64,000 bases of DNA from Gliomastix tumulicola (Eukaryota; Ascomycota; Sordariomycetes; Hypocreales; Bionectriaceae): assembly GCA_001599755.1 (NCBI GenBank), contig BCHX01000006.1:3087336-3151335 (forward strand), given 5' to 3'. Positions within the stretch are counted from its first letter, which is position 1; every line of letters starts with the position of its first letter. The notes beneath the pieces were generated by a model, which was given only the letters and a program-made list of their open reading frames with translations, did no database searches and was not told the DNA's origin. Position numbers and translations under genes: made by a program. Shown piece by piece: positions 1 through 12,230 of this stretch.

Positions 1-2321
1 CAGAATGGGCATGTTAGGAGCAAGGCTAGAAGAGCGATGAATGGCGCGATATAGATGGCGGTGTCAATACTCCATGGACTTCCACCATCAAAGAAGCCCA
101 GCCCGCCAAAGCCCCATAACACCACAGTGCAGAGAGCTAGAATCAAGACGAAGAGCACACATCTAGCCAACCTTTGATAAGCGTGTCCAAAATCCCGTAT
201 TCTTAACTCAACCAGCTGAACGATGACCTGATACGTGACGGTGATGCAGGTAAAGGTAGCTACCGCACCGAAGAAGTACTGCATGAGATTCATAGGCTCA
301 CTCTTGGGCGTTGTTGCTGCCATTATAACAATCGGGATGGCACCACCTAGCCAAGTGAGGAAGCTGCTCACGATCCTAACCAAGCGAATCCGTCCAGTTG
401 AAAGCGTGTTCTGGCGTCTGACTGCAGACTGTCTTATCTCGCAATCTGCCACAAACCACGCCAGAAAGATCATATAGGTGGTGAAGAGCATGGCCATTGT
501 TATAAGGCCATATCTGATGGGTGAGTCAATTGAATCTTGCCACATACCGGTGGTAGTCGAGATACCTTCGTCCGCAACGGCGCCGGCATTCAGTAGCTGC
601 CCGACCATTTGAGTAATTGAGATCGTCAATAGTCCCAGATATATGATGCCCAGAACGGCCATTTGCCGATGCTTCTGGAGGCCCAATTTCGGCAGCCACA
701 AGGCATACAGAAGCCAAGTGCCTTGAACAATCGAGTGGAACACCAAGAATGAGAATGCAAGGTGCCCGAAAGCGTCGGAAATCCCGATCGAGTCCAGCGT
801 CAGGACATATATGACGAGATGTAGATATGGTATAACGGCAAGAACCGCTCCACTTTGAAGACTCCCTTTGGAGTGATAGCCCGTGTCGACCTCTTCCTGC
901 TGACCTTCTTGTTCTTGTTCAAGGCTAAGAGTTATGGAAGTATGATCCGAAGGGACGCTTCGGGCTTGACCGCATGCTGTCTGGTGCTGAGGCCGGACCC
1001 AGACGTGCTCGACTACGGCTCCGAGAGGTGCAGCCAAGAGCACGACAGGGAAGATTTGACCAAATGTCCACTCGTTTTCTTCGCTGGGGCTATGGGCTAC
1101 CCTTAGTGCGAGGAGCCTCTTGGTAGCCCATGTAAACGAGACTACAGCCCACACAACCTGGCTTCGTATTAGCTTTTGGGTCAAGTATACCTAGGTTCAT
1201 GGACATGAACATGAAATACCTCTGCTAGGAAGGACGTGCACAGGTCCAGATGCAAGTGTATGATCTGTAGCGCAGCAATATGAAGCGGATCCAAGATCAA
1301 AGCTTTCAGCCGTTTCTTGATCGCGCAATGTTGTCGGGGATCCCAACTTTTCCTTCCTCCAGTACCCCCGTCCTGAATCCGAGCCGCCTTCGTCCCCAGC
1401 ACGATACTGAACCGCCGGGATCCATTGTCAAAGCCTTTGAAGAGCTTGAGAACGCGAAGCAAAGGTCCGGGAATGATGAACAGCAATAACTTCGCCTTGG
1501 CATCCACTGTACCATTAGAGAACCGGATCCAGGCATGTACTGTGGTAGAACCCGCGGAAGGACACTTTGCATAAGCTGCGGCCGTCTTCGCGTCGCCCCA
1601 TACAAAGTCTGAAGTAATAATGATCGCGACTGTCAGCATGATGAATACTGTCAACATTCCCCCAAGGCGCCACCAAAGCTGCCGTTGATGGTTCTGAAGG
1701 TAGTTTCGCAAGATTGATAGCAGTGCTGTATGGGTGGTTGTAGCTAGCCACGCCATATAAATAATGAGAAGCCAGTGATAAGACTGGAGATCGCACGTGT
1801 ATGCCTTGAACGCACTGATCATGAGGGCTATACCGGTGAAGATGGAGATGTCCGAAAAGACCTTTGCTATCTATGATATGTTAGCACGCGATGCATATTC
1901 TCGGCGTCAAACGATTGCTAGCTGTACCTTGTTTAGAGCATTCTGGGGAAGCAACATGGGCAGGTAAAGCGTGACAGGAAAACGCTTAGTAGTCCTGGCA
2001 TATAAGGCTTTTGGGACGCTGCGAATGACATCCAGAAACTCGCGGTCGACTGGGTTTGGGTGTTTGATCCGCAGATCAGCTTGATTCTGTAGGCGAAACG
2101 GGTCTAGGTTGGGATCAAAGACCACAAGGTAATAGCAAGTAGTGAGAAGGACAAGCATGAATGCTGTCACAATGAAGCTGAGCATGACCTGTCAGATCCA
2201 TGTTTAGCATCTTGGTGTTATGGAATGCAGATGAATGACGATGGGAAATGCGTACGCCGATGCCAGCAATATCCCCATAAGCCTCGACATTCTCGGGTGC
2301 ATGGTCGCAAGAAGGGCACAT
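1..2321 (-). CDS. Multi-pass membrane protein of an uncharacterised fungal family, partial (C-terminus off left edge)
   Basis: I read one gene on the minus strand starting at 2321 with a Cys-rich N-terminus (CPSC) and the segment DIAGIG. This resembles the N-terminus of many uncharacterised Sordariomycete membrane proteins. Inferred exons: 2256-2321, 1928-2188, 1220-1870, and 1157 to the left edge. All keep phase, and the last intron (1158-1219) carries a CTAATAC branch site. Long hydrophobic stretches alternate with short loops throughout, so it should be a polytopic membrane protein. A further typical element is EWTFGQ just before a hydrophobic run near 1085. The last exon has no Met near its start, so a simple ATG-based reading misses it. 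No catalytic motif is visible and function is unknown. The stop codon lies outside the window. Confidence 0.7.
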
Positions 2322-4050
2322 CGTAGATTTTGCTCGCCGCTTTTAAGCACGACGCCGTGTTTTATCGACCCAAAATGACCTTACAAAAGTATAGAGACAC
2401 GAGGCAGCCGAGGACGGAGTCGATGTACTAGAGCATTTGAAGAGAAGAATGTAGAAGTTGGAAGAACGCATCGAACAGAAGTGTGGCGATGAGAAGAAGA
2501 AAAGTTGGGTGAGACGAGTGGATATAATGCTTCTTCTATTCATAGCCCCGCCGAAGTCGTCATCGTGCTTGTGCGGTTTGAGACGCAAGGCAACCACATG
2601 GTGGGCCTGCGAACCACGTATATCGTGTTCTTGCTGGGCTTCAAGCTGACCAGTGAAGCGAGCTTATTGCGTGCTTCACTGATACCGTCCCTCACAGTTT
2701 GAATGATCACATAAGCCAGTCAGCCTGCCATTTGTAGCCCTAATAAGACGAGGAATGGGAGAATTTCGCTGGTAAGTTGCGTCCCAGAGCGATACAAGTC
2801 TGATGGCCAGCTGATGTTCTCTTGGCTTAATAGCTGCAAGACAAGAGGCAGAGTTGGCCACTGGCCCCCACGCTAACATGCTGCAACGACGGTACAAATT
2901 TAGCACAGGTCACATTGGGCAGTGATCAACCTCGAGCTTCACCCCCTGAGGCGAAATAACAGGCGATGAATACGCCTTGCCATGCTCTGTTCTTTCCAAG
3001 CCAACCATCCATTCTCGAACTGGTTTTGGCCGAGTGGCTCATCACATCATCCAACCAGCTTGGAGAACCACATTCCAGCCACCCCAGGCTAATCTCGTGA
3101 TCCCCCTGACAAGACTACTTTAAGGTAACCTCACAAATTTGAGCGGCCGCCAAGCTAATCGCCCCAGAGCGCGGAAGGGGGAAGACGGAAGGTCAAGTGC
3201 TGGCCCCGCGTAATCCCTTAGCGCTCGCCCTGCAGCGTGGATGCTTCGAGACAGAGCTATTGCGTCCTTGCTGGGTCCTCACGCCCGCATTTGTGTTATT
3301 CTAAGGAGGACAGCAGCCGACACGTGATCGGGCGACCGGCCGAGAAGCCTTGTAGTCCATGCTTAAGCGCGCACAGAGCGCCCGTTCAATGCAGAAGACC
3401 ATGCCTCCTCCCTCGATGGGTTTGAAGCCGCTGCGACGCCTTGTGCGGATTCAGCAGGTCGGCCTACTAGCTCGTCCACTACCCGGAGGATCTCCCTACG
3501 CCCACATCGGGAGTCGGGTTCTGACCTTGGAGATGATGCGGGGCCGGGATGCCCCTTTTCCACTTCACAACGACTTCTTAAAGGGAGGCACTTGGTTTTT
3601 GTCGGAGGTAGAGTCATCTGGATCCAAACACATCCGCACAGAATTGAGGAAGATTCGCCACACTTCACGGCCAAGCGACTTCCCTGAACCTCATCCCCTT
3701 TGCCCAAATAGAGCAGCTCCATCCTTAGATGCATTCATCCGTTAGTGGAGGAAAAAAAGCTGGTCTTATACATTCCTATTTAGTTAGGTACCTACAGTGC
3801 TTGCCAAGGAGCGAATAATAGCAACGTTAGTCCTTAAGAGCCGATAAAATATTGGTGTAGACTGGGGTTCGCCAGACGTTTGGGAAATAGTATAAGAAAG
3901 CTTTAGGCCCCTTCTCAATTACATGTTCCTCCCCTACGTACGCAGGCAGACAGACACCAATCTTGAGAGTTTGAACAGGTAAGATGGCCGACCTCTCTTG
4001 AAGCGAGTAGTGGAATACATGCTCACCGAAATAAAGGGAAAATCATCAAT
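2322..4050. other. Intergenic region, no supported gene
   Basis: This stretch holds the upstream region of the membrane-protein gene and of the metalloprotease gene. Short open frames occur on both strands (for example 2343-2597 and 3359-3745), but none shows a recognisable domain, a splice-consistent extension or a sensible composition. A TATA-like TATAAG sits at 3891, about 160 nt before the protease ATG. Confidence 0.5.
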
Positions 4051-5049
4051 ATGTCTATCAAGTCGGTGCTCCTGTTTGCCGTCATGGCGATGGGCCATGT
4101 CATCCGCTCCGATGAGAGCTTCCACTGCGGTGCCCCTGCCCCCACTGAAGATCAGCTCGACATCATGCGAGGTTTCGCAGCCCAGGAGGCCATAGATATT
4201 GAGGCCGGCAACGTCACCACGATGGCCATCACCGTCCCCGTGTGGCTTCACGCCATCTCTGCCACGCAGGCTGGCCTCTCCTCGGATGCAACGCTCCAGA
4301 GCCAGTTTAACACCCTTCGCGCCGGGTTTGCCCCCCACGGCATCACCCTCACTTACGCCGGCCGCACTCGCACCGTCAACGCCCAGTGGGCCAACGAGGG
4401 TAACGGCAACGAGATGGCCATGAAGCGATCTTTGCGTAAGGGCAACTACCGCACGATGAACTTCTATATCGTCGACGTCCTCCCCTCTGCGTCTGGATAC
4501 TGCTACTATCCCACCAACGCTGCCCCTGGATCCGATGCCGTTGTCCGCGATGGCTGCACCCTCGCCAAGGGCGCGATTGGCAAGATCGCCGTGCACGAAG
4601 CTGGCCACTGGTTCGGTCTGATGCACACCTTCCAGGGCAACAACTGCAATGGCCAGGGCGATCTCGTTGCCGACACTCCTGTCCAGGCTGGTCCTAGCTC
4701 TGGATGCCCGACCGGCCGTGACTCGTGCCCTGGTAAGCCTGGGTTGGACCCTATTCATAACTTCATGGATTACTCTGCTCCGTAAGTACTAACCACCCCT
4801 CTTTCCTCTGCAAAGTCACATATCCACATGGCCATGGACAGCATAGCCGTTTGTTTAAGCATGATGGCCGAATTACCGCCGCCTATGGGGCAAATCTGCT
4901 TGGCCATTACACAATTTTCCCTTTGGTCTTATGGTCTCACATGTGATATGAATACTGACTCGTCTTGTTCTAGTTCCTGCTGGACCAATGGCTTCACGGC
5001 GGGCCAGGTTACTCGCATGAACAACCAGTGGAACCAATTCCGTGCTTAG
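4051..5049 (+). CDS. Secreted zinc metalloprotease, M43 (pappalysin/cytophagalysin-like)
   Basis: The 268-residue product comes from two exons, 4051-4781 and 4974-5049; the intron starts GTAAGT and ends CTAG. Residues 1-20 form a plausible signal peptide. The zinc site HEAGHWFGLMH is at residues 182-192, giving H182, E183, H186 and H192 of the HExxHxxGxxH metzincin signature. The Met-turn NFMDYS is near residues 237-242. Several Cys (for example near 151, 168, 199 and 219) suggest disulphides, as usual in secreted M43B enzymes of fungi. By family knowledge it cleaves extracellular proteins; the substrate is unknown. Length is normal for fungal M43 proteins, which average 260-300 residues. The 192-nt intron is longer than most here, so a second splice pattern is possible, but the C-terminal WTNGFTAGQ segment reads correctly after joining. 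Confidence 0.93.
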
Positions 5050-5652
5050 CCCGGGGGCCAATAGCTGTCTAGCTCCCTTTCAATGTCTTCAGGGATGTCA
5101 AAAATAGTCGGCAGATGGAAGAAAGTGTATAAGTGTCATAGTTGTCTGTAGAGGGCACGTAAAGCCATGCATTCTATTGTCCATAATCTTTGTCTATTGT
5201 AGTGTGTGGAACGCGTTTGAATCACGAACTAGAAAGTAAAGATTCCAGTATCGCTATGGATCCGTGATTGAGCGAGTCAAAATTATTGACAAAAAGACTT
5301 CGAGTCGGTGAATGAAACGACAAGTACACAGCCACTTGTTCATATGAATTCCAAGTACGGTCCAGTTACAGCCTAACGTCTCAAGAACCTAGGCCGCGTG
5401 CATGTTGTTCTACGTAACGCATCAAGTAAGTAAACTAAAACATGTTGTGCTAATGAAGGCCAGTTTGTGAACAGGCTCGTTGTCAGCTTTCAGACTTGTG
5501 TGGTCACGTTATGTCTGCGATTCAGGAGTACGAGTAACGTCAATAAAGGCTCTATTCGCTAACCTGCTTTCCAGATCACTTACTCACGACACGGCCATCC
5601 CTAGCACCCCAAGCACCACCTGCAACGACTCGAGCAAATACAGGCCGTGAAA
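5050..5652. other. Intergenic: protease 3' region and promoter of the 2EXR gene
   Basis: I see no open frame with coding character and no RNA gene. It should contain the 3' untranslated region of the metalloprotease and the promoter of the next gene. Confidence 0.5.
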
Positions 5653-7035
5653 ATGGAGTCAGATGCTATGTCCCAGCTGCTGCAGATCGAAGCTGATGCC
5701 GACGACCCCCAACGAGTGACCGTCGGCTACCTGCGGGAACGTGGCATATTCCTTGGGACTTATGGTATGAACATCAATTACGGTGTTATTTTTTCTCACC
5801 CGCAAGGTGCCCTCCACTCCCGCAACATCACACCTGCGCGGTTCTTGAGGGACATACTTCACAACTCCACTCTTGACAATGCCCAGAAGCGCGAAATCCT
5901 CTCCGCATACGGACAAACGGAGGGAGCTTGGGGTCCTGCGGCGTCAGAGACCGATGAAGGGCAGACCAGCGCTCCCTGGTTCAACGAGCTGCCGCCGGAG
6001 CTGAAGCTGCGGATTCTCGAGGAGGCGATGCCTACTAGGGTCATAGAGGTTTCGGAGCAGGGTCTGAATCTGCTCCCTCGTGCACGGTCTAATTCGAGGG
6101 TATACTCAAGCGTTCCATCTCTAGAGGCCCGACATGTGGCCAAGGAGTTTCGTCAAGAGCTTGACAAGGTTCCCAGTACCAGGGAAATCCGGCTATGCAG
6201 AAATCAGTCGCATTTTATGCCAGGTATCCCAGCTCCCATCCTGGAGCCCCGACTGCTGTGTCACCTTACCTCCAAGGATATCCCCCTCTATTGGGAGATG
6301 CCACCGGGAGGAGTGGCAGACCGGAAGAAGCTCTATGTCACCTCAGGTCCGACCCCATCGACATCCGACGCGATCCAAGCATGGAACCAGTCAGACAAGG
6401 TTGTCGATGGGCTACCGATATACGTCGGAAGCAAGGCTATCGCCATCAGGTCTTCTGTCTTTTCAGTTGCCAGTCTAGAGAACATCCTGTCCTTTGCCGG
6501 GCCACTCTACAACGAGGTGGAGGGAGGCCTCGAGCCACGAAAGAGCTTCAGCTCGACTCTTAAGACTATACATTTCTTTTCTAGAGATATCGCGACCTGG
6601 GTTCACGTTGGACCACCCGCATTCAGGTTCCTCCCCGCTGTGAACCTCATCGACCTATACGACGATGATGGAATCGCGGACTTTTGTGCCTTCTCAACAT
6701 GGTTCATGTCCAGCGACCGCGCCAGAGCAGCCTTCGTCCTCTGCGATCACACCCTAGATATCGACTTTGTACGTAAGGCCTGGGAGGGATTCTCTCGCCC
6801 TTACATACGGTGGCAGTGGGTCAACCATATGGTTGAGGCCCTGCCGGAAGGGGACGAGAAGGACCTTCTCCAGCAGGAGATGCTCCGTCCCGGGACCTTT
6901 GACATCGAGGAGGATTGGGTTCTGGTCACTTGGAGGGACGTGGACGAGATTGAGAACGAGAAGGTTCAGGATCGGCTTGCCATACTCCCTAACTTTCGAC
7001 CTGCCATTCGCACCACCGTCTATTTCGACCTGTAA
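5653..7035 (+). CDS. 2EXR / F-box-like domain protein
   Basis: This is a single-exon gene for a 460-residue protein. A longer in-frame reading begins with GTG at 5647, but the first ATG is at 5653. Residues about 115-165 contain WFNELPPELKLRILEEA followed by RVIEV, then a downstream LEARHVAKEFRQEL. This is the pattern of the fungal 2EXR domain (F-x-x-LP-x-EL-R-x-x-IW... P-R-V... L-x-x-x-CRESR), which is related to F-box heads. The rest has no recognisable fold. Such proteins are very numerous in filamentous ascomycetes and mostly uncharacterised; a role as a ubiquitin-ligase adaptor is only inference. No signal peptide or membrane span is visible. Confidence 0.8.
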   Translation: MESDAMSQLLQIEADADDPQRVTVGYLRERGIFLGTYGMNINYGVIFSHPQGALHSRNITPARFLRDILHNSTLDNAQKREILSAYGQTEGAWGPAASETDEGQTSAPWFNELPPELKLRILEEAMPTRVIEVSEQGLNLLPRARSNSRVYSSVPSLEARHVAKEFRQELDKVPSTREIRLCRNQSHFMPGIPAPILEPRLLCHLTSKDIPLYWEMPPGGVADRKKLYVTSGPTPSTSDAIQAWNQSDKVVDGLPIYVGSKAIAIRSSVFSVASLENILSFAGPLYNEVEGGLEPRKSFSSTLKTIHFFSRDIATWVHVGPPAFRFLPAVNLIDLYDDDGIADFCAFSTWFMSSDRARAAFVLCDHTLDIDFVRKAWEGFSRPYIRWQWVNHMVEALPEGDEKDLLQQEMLRPGTFDIEEDWVLVTWRDVDEIENEKVQDRLAILPNFRPAIRTTVYFDL

Positions 7036-8180
7036 GATTCAGATCTCAGACTAACCTAACGGCGGGAGTGCAGAGTTCACACTGACACTATGGTCTGTCT
7101 GCATGCATTTCTGAACGGGATGGACTTTTTTTCCTTTTATCTTTCATATTTCTCTGCTCATTTTTCTTATTCACGAACTCATTCACAGGTCAATAAATAG
7201 CATGTCTGGTAGACAGACAGTCTTGCGACCAAGTAAAAGGCAATTGAGTAGTTTCTTGCCGTCTAATAAAATATAATCAACTTTCTTCCTAAATTCAGCT
7301 CATTCTTTCATTTTCATAGGGCACTAATCTGAAGACGCAGAAGCCAATGTCGGACACCCTTGAGTCGCCATGCAAAGATTCTCACGCATAGCTGTGGAAT
7401 GATATAGGCCGGCTTCAAATCGTGGTATCGCCAAAACACAGAAAAATAGCCTGGGCATAACTGCATCCAATCACCTCCGTCGCCATTCGTACGCTCGTGC
7501 ATGGGCAAACGGTGACACTGCCGGGTTCAGTGAATATGAAATACGTGAACGAATAGAGAGGCTCCTGATCTCAGCCATAACCTGGCTGACTGAGACGTTG
7601 CTCGATGATGGATGCAGCATCGCGTGCCAACACAGTGTCATGTCGAAAGCCCGTAGCCTGTATATGCGGCATCCGTCCGTACCTATCTTCCTGCGGCCCA
7701 TGCTACCACCATAGAATGACGCTCGATGCCGTTGCATTGAATCGCCATTCTACTGCCTTGGTATTCAAGTCATACCGAGCACGCTGATGTCATCGCTGTA
7801 AAATATTTTGGCATCCTTCTCGCCTGTGCTCGAGTGCCTCTGCGAAGAGTCAACTGATAAGAGGCGCACTACCGAGAGTCTAATGTTGACGATCATAGCG
7901 AATCATGCGTTTTATGTAGAGTCGGGCACATTTCCAAAGAAGAGTCGCTGCGGTGCCAGTTGAGGTGAGAAATAGGTGAATAAAATTATGCAAGCACTGT
8001 GCGTCTTGCACAGTGCCCCACCTTGCGTCGGAATGCGCACTGTGCCACTCACCTCCCGCTCAATCTTTCCCTCCAGAATTGTGTTCTCTCGCGGAATCAG
8101 TTTTTTCTTTCTCTCGCAAACCCCATCTCTTTCGACCGGATTGCCTGCGCACATCGGCGCCAGTCGCGATTCCGACCACG
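7036..8180. other. Intergenic: upstream of the BTB array
   Basis: No gene is supported here. The open frame that begins at 8013 runs in frame into the BTB gene, but its first 56 codons precede the conserved start and are probably 5' leader. Confidence 0.45.
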
Positions 8181-9404
8181 ATGGACTCGGCCAATCATGT
8201 TCTCGATCACCTCGGGGACCTGATCCTTGTCCTGATGTTCGACCCTGAAAAACGCAAGAAGCCGCAGCCAGCAAGCCAGCAAGACCAGCAAGACAGCACT
8301 CACGCACGATCTGCTTCCGACGCATCCGTTCCGAGCACCCAAGAACCCCCAAACAAGAAGCAGAAGACTGCGCAGAATGCAGCTCAGGGGGTCATCGAGA
8401 AGACTGGCGACGCCACGGAGCACCTGCAGAGCCCCCCACGGAGTGGCCGGTGTTACCGCTACCGAGTTTCATCCCGACATCTGTGTTTGGCGTCTCCGGT
8501 TTTCCGCAAGATGATTGAGGGCCCCTGGGTCGAGGAAGCCGGAACTCGCGACGCGCCACGGCAGATAATTGCGCACGATTTCGATCCGGAGGCCTTGCTC
8601 ATCGTCCTCAAGGCGATGCACTCTCGTTTCAGAGAATTGCCCACCGCCCTGGACTTGGAGGCCGCGCTAGAGGTCGCCACTGTCGTCGATTACTATGATT
8701 GTTTGGAAGTGGTCGAGCGATGCGCAGATGGCTAGTGTCCTGATGTCGCCGCCGTTGAAAACAAGAAGAATCTTACAGAGAACTACTTCAGCGCAGTTCT
8801 GGCTACCAGCCTTGTTTTCAAGAAGGAGGCGACATTCGAGGCAATCACGAAGTTCGCGATCAATTGTCAACGTTCGCCTTTCCCCTCAAACTCACACATC
8901 CCGCAAGCGGTGTTAGGTACGCGTTGCTACACCTCAAACTCGCCCTGGGTTTCTTTTACTGACATTTGATGTGCGATAGATGGAATCTGGGGCCGACGCA
9001 CCGCGCTTCTTACTGAGTACTTTCGGATCATTAAGGTCGTGATTAAGGACCTACTCACTGATAGTTGTCTCGGCAACACGTCGAACGGCGGCAAACACAA
9101 CCCCGACATATGCTCAAGCCTGCTATCTGGGTGGGTACTGAGACAGCTTAATGTTTTGAGCGTCGATGGTGACTATCCCAAGGCACCTTTCCATGGTACT
9201 AGCGTGCGTCAAGTGGCGAGTACCATAGACGGACTTCAAAGCATCAGAGCTAACCGCGCCATGCGCTCGTTGTTCTGTCACAACCGCTTATCGTTCACCT
9301 CGCGTATCCAGACTTCCACGGTCATCACCGAAGGCAATCTGAAGCTGACTCTGGACGGTCCATGGGCCTACAAACCGTCGGACACGGACTCTAACGCCCA
9401 GTAG
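8181..9404 (+). CDS. BTB/POZ domain protein, array copy 1, interrupted by in-frame TAG at codon 185
   Basis: Two exons are inferred, 8181-8916 and 8980-9404, with a 63-nt intron (GTACGC...GATAG) at the same place and phase as in the two paralogues. The frame encodes 386 positions. It starts with VLDHLGDLILVL (BTB beta strands), then a low-complexity insert, then RVSSRHLCLASPVFRKM, typical of fungal BTB proteins that hold ligands for protein interaction. Codon 185 (8733-8735) is TAG, between ADG and CPDVAA. The two paralogues have TGG (Trp) here, in ERWIP and SLWVT. After the TAG the frame stays open, splices normally and ends at 9404. Everything else looks functional, so this is either a very recent pseudogene, a gene whose mRNA is edited, or a base-call error. 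Without readthrough or editing, it makes a 184-residue BTB fragment. Confidence 0.8.
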
Positions 9405-11104
9405 GATCCTACGGTGCACTCAAAGCTTAAAACCTACGGCAGCGCCAAAGGACAGTTTTCGCCCAACTTCGTGCGCCAATGCGGTCAAGGTGGAAGGTGG
9501 AAGGTGGAAGTCAAAAGGTCATAAGCAGAGACAGCCATGCTTCCCTCGGGGATGGAGGCTGAGAGGAACTTGGTGTCAGCAAAGGATGGCAGGAGGTGCT
9601 TCTAAGCAAGGTGTAGTAATATTACTAGAGAGAGGTGCGAGCGCGTCAGTGCCAAGTCATAGGACCAGTGGTTTTATTCGTTGTAGCTCTAAAGGAAATA
9701 GAGCATGGAGTGAGCAATATTCTTTTCTTCCCATTAATTAATTTCCGTAGCTCTATTCTGCCTAGTGAGGCTTCCGATGAGGAGAATTGCCTCGGCTGAT
9801 CGGCCGACCGAATAAGAACCCCAGCTCGTACACGATCTGGCCAGTCGCGAGGTCCGTCGAGACCCGTCTGCATCACAGAACAGGGGGAGGAGCGTGGCTG
9901 GCGGCGCACAATTGTACGTGGCTGTGAGTCTACGGTAAGCCTTGAGAGCGGCAGACCCACTCGGAAGGAGGCTCTGTCTCTTGCTGCATGGTAGGCACGG
10001 ATGCCAGGTCCGCCAGCGTGGCGGTACTCTGCAACAGTAAAACCTCCTGCTGATGCGTGTGGAGTAGGGTGGCAGTTATCAAAGCACAGCCCTATTATTC
10101 CCCGTCGCGATCTTGATGGTCAATGGACTTCCCACCCTCCGCTTTTTCTGAGTGAGTGGCTTAGAGCTCGGCACGCCTTGACGAACGAATGTGCAATAAT
10201 TGTGGCTATATGCTTAGGCAGCTATCTGAGGCATGCCTTCTTGGTCTTGGGCGTCTATCGAGGCATCTATCAAGTACGACAACAATGCGCCTGCTGCCAC
10301 AGCTCTGATTCGATCATGGTCATGCACATACGACCCCCTAGACTCTATTCTAGCTGTCAAAGAGGCCTAGCTAGAGATCGAAGCACCAATAGCCCTCGTA
10401 TTTGACTTGGAAACTTATCCTTCAGGCCAGGGCGGCTTGTCGCCTATGGATGTCTGGACCAGCCCTGAGTATTGCTGGGAAGCAGGGCTTGATGTTGACA
10501 ACTGGAAATTGGAGGATGAAATCGCTGCAGAGAGGATTTTCATAATGATAACTAATGGGGGGGGATCGCCCATTCTCTGCAAGGGGCTTATTACTCCAAA
10601 GCATTGAAGCATCGGGTAAACGGCATGATTTTCAGGGGCGAGCTTTTCAAAGAGTAGGACATGCGCGTTCAAGAGGCGTGCGCCGCTTTGGTTGGAAAAG
10701 GGAGCATATTAGACTAGTATAGGCCATGTTACCATGGTTTATAACCCGGCATGTATTCATATGTTGAGCGCCTCCTGGCCTTGAATGATGTTGCTGGTCC
10801 CCTCCTTGTCGCCTCAGCTTTAGTGAATGATACACCAGTAACCACCCACCACTTCTCATATCATCGACATGCATCCTACCACCGCTTCTGCAAGCACCTT
10901 GTGGGAAAGACAGCGTAGAATCCGTTCAATTAAAAGTGAGCATCACGTGATAGGAGAACGTGAACGGCTCTCCCACGGGTGGGCCCCCCAGCCGCGACTT
11001 ATAAAACGAACAACTGCAACGTGCCCAACCACCGTCGACTTTCCACCCACCTCCAAGCTTCAAGCACAATCTTCGTTGAGCTTGATGTAGCGTCAAGGCA
11101 CGCC
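9405..11104. other. Intergenic between BTB copies 1 and 2
   Basis: Open frames such as 10001-10405 and 10415-10672 have no recognisable domain and no match to the BTB paralogues. I see no transposon ends or RNA gene. Confidence 0.45.
11000..11006 (+). promoter_or_regulatory. TATA-box-like TATAAAA upstream of BTB copy 2
   Basis: TATAAAA lies 98 nt before the ATG at 11105, a sensible distance for a fungal core promoter plus short leader. It is preceded by a GC-rich stretch. Two CACGTG-like elements lie further upstream near 10945. Position and sequence are the only evidence. Confidence 0.4.
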
Positions 11105-12230
11105 ATGCCTCCTCCAGACTACGTTCTGGATCACCGCGGTGATTTGATCCTCGTCCTTGGACCGCCTACGGAGATCGAAGTACGAGAGAGGGCTGATGAG
11201 CATCACGACACCCCAACCACCCCGACCACAGACGCAACCGGCGATGCCCCAAGCAACGGCAATGACGAGACGGCCGACCAATCGAGCCAAGTCTCGCGCC
11301 AAAGTTGTCCAGTGTCGAACCAGGATCATGAATACCACCGATACCAAGTCTCGTCAAGACATCTTTGTCTCGCCTCCCCCGTTTTCAGAGCCATGCTCGA
11401 GGGCCCCTGGGCAGAGGCTCAACACGACGCCGAAAATGGCCATACCCGAGAAATCACGACATCCGAATGGGACGCTCAAGACCTGCTCATCGTTCTACGA
11501 GTCATCCACGGCCTTCACAAGCTTGTGCCGAGGAGAGTCAGCTTCAAAAGGCTCTGCGACATTGCTAAGATCGTGGACTACTACAAGTGCTACGACATCA
11601 CCGATATATTTGCGGAGCGTTGGATTCCAGTAGTCCGCGGCACGTTGTGCACCGGGGGCCTTGATCAACTTGTTTTCGTTTCTGTCGTCTTCAAGGACAA
11701 GGAGGTATTTAAAGAAGCAGTCAAGCGACTGGTGCTCCACTGTGAAGGCCCCATAGTCACAGACTTGCCAATCCCTCATCGGCTCTTGGGTACGTATCTC
11801 TCGCTCGTCGTCATAAATCGGTAACTTGAGCCTTACACTTTTAGATGCCATCGAATCCATTCGCGTCAACGCAGTGCGGCGGACGCATACCCTCCTGGAC
11901 AGACTACAAAACGACCTCGTGAACAAACTCTGTCCAGAAGGAGGCAAGTCGGGTCGGGAATGCGACAGCATGCTTCTCGGTTCCCTCCTCACTCAGCTAC
12001 ACGCCAAGAAGCTCTGTCCGTGGCCTGATCCGAAATTGGCTGGCAGATCTTTAATCACATTGATGAATGACCTGCGATGTCTCTACACCCCAATCCACTG
12101 CGCGTGCCGCAAGAAGAACGCTACTCATGAGAACTGCACGCTCAAATATTATATAGACCCCTCTCTAGCCTCTGTGTCACACCTAGTGAAGGAGCAGAGG
12201 TCAGCTTTAAAGTGGCCATGGCGGTGTTGA
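11105..12230 (+). CDS. BTB/POZ domain protein, array copy 2 (intact)
   Basis: Exons 11105-11789 and 11845-12230 give 356 residues; the 55-nt intron is GTACGT...TTTTAG. It has the same layout as its neighbours: an N-terminal VLDHRGDLILVL, a variable Pro/Thr/Asp-rich insert, QVSSRHLCLASPVFRAMLEGPW, then EITTSEWDAQDLLIVL and a helical tail with KIVDYYKCYDITDIFAERW. Trp codons stand at 11468 and 11621, the positions where copies 3 and 1 respectively carry TAG. Known fungal relatives of this BTB group also have Trp at both places. It probably mediates protein-protein contacts; no second functional domain is visible. The C-terminal exon is less conserved than the BTB part. Confidence 0.88.

Noticed and set aside
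2343..2906. Two minus-strand ORFs upstream of the membrane-protein gene
   Set aside because: No domain and no splice connection to the gene, whose conserved start at 2321 is downstream of them on that strand.
3934..4758. Long minus-strand ORF (274 aa) opposite the M43 protease
   Set aside because: It mirrors the GC-rich third-position bias of the real gene; the plus strand has the signal peptide, zinc motif and intron.
5647..5652. Upstream start of the 2EXR gene at 5647
   Set aside because: The codon there is GTG, not ATG; the first ATG in frame is 5653.
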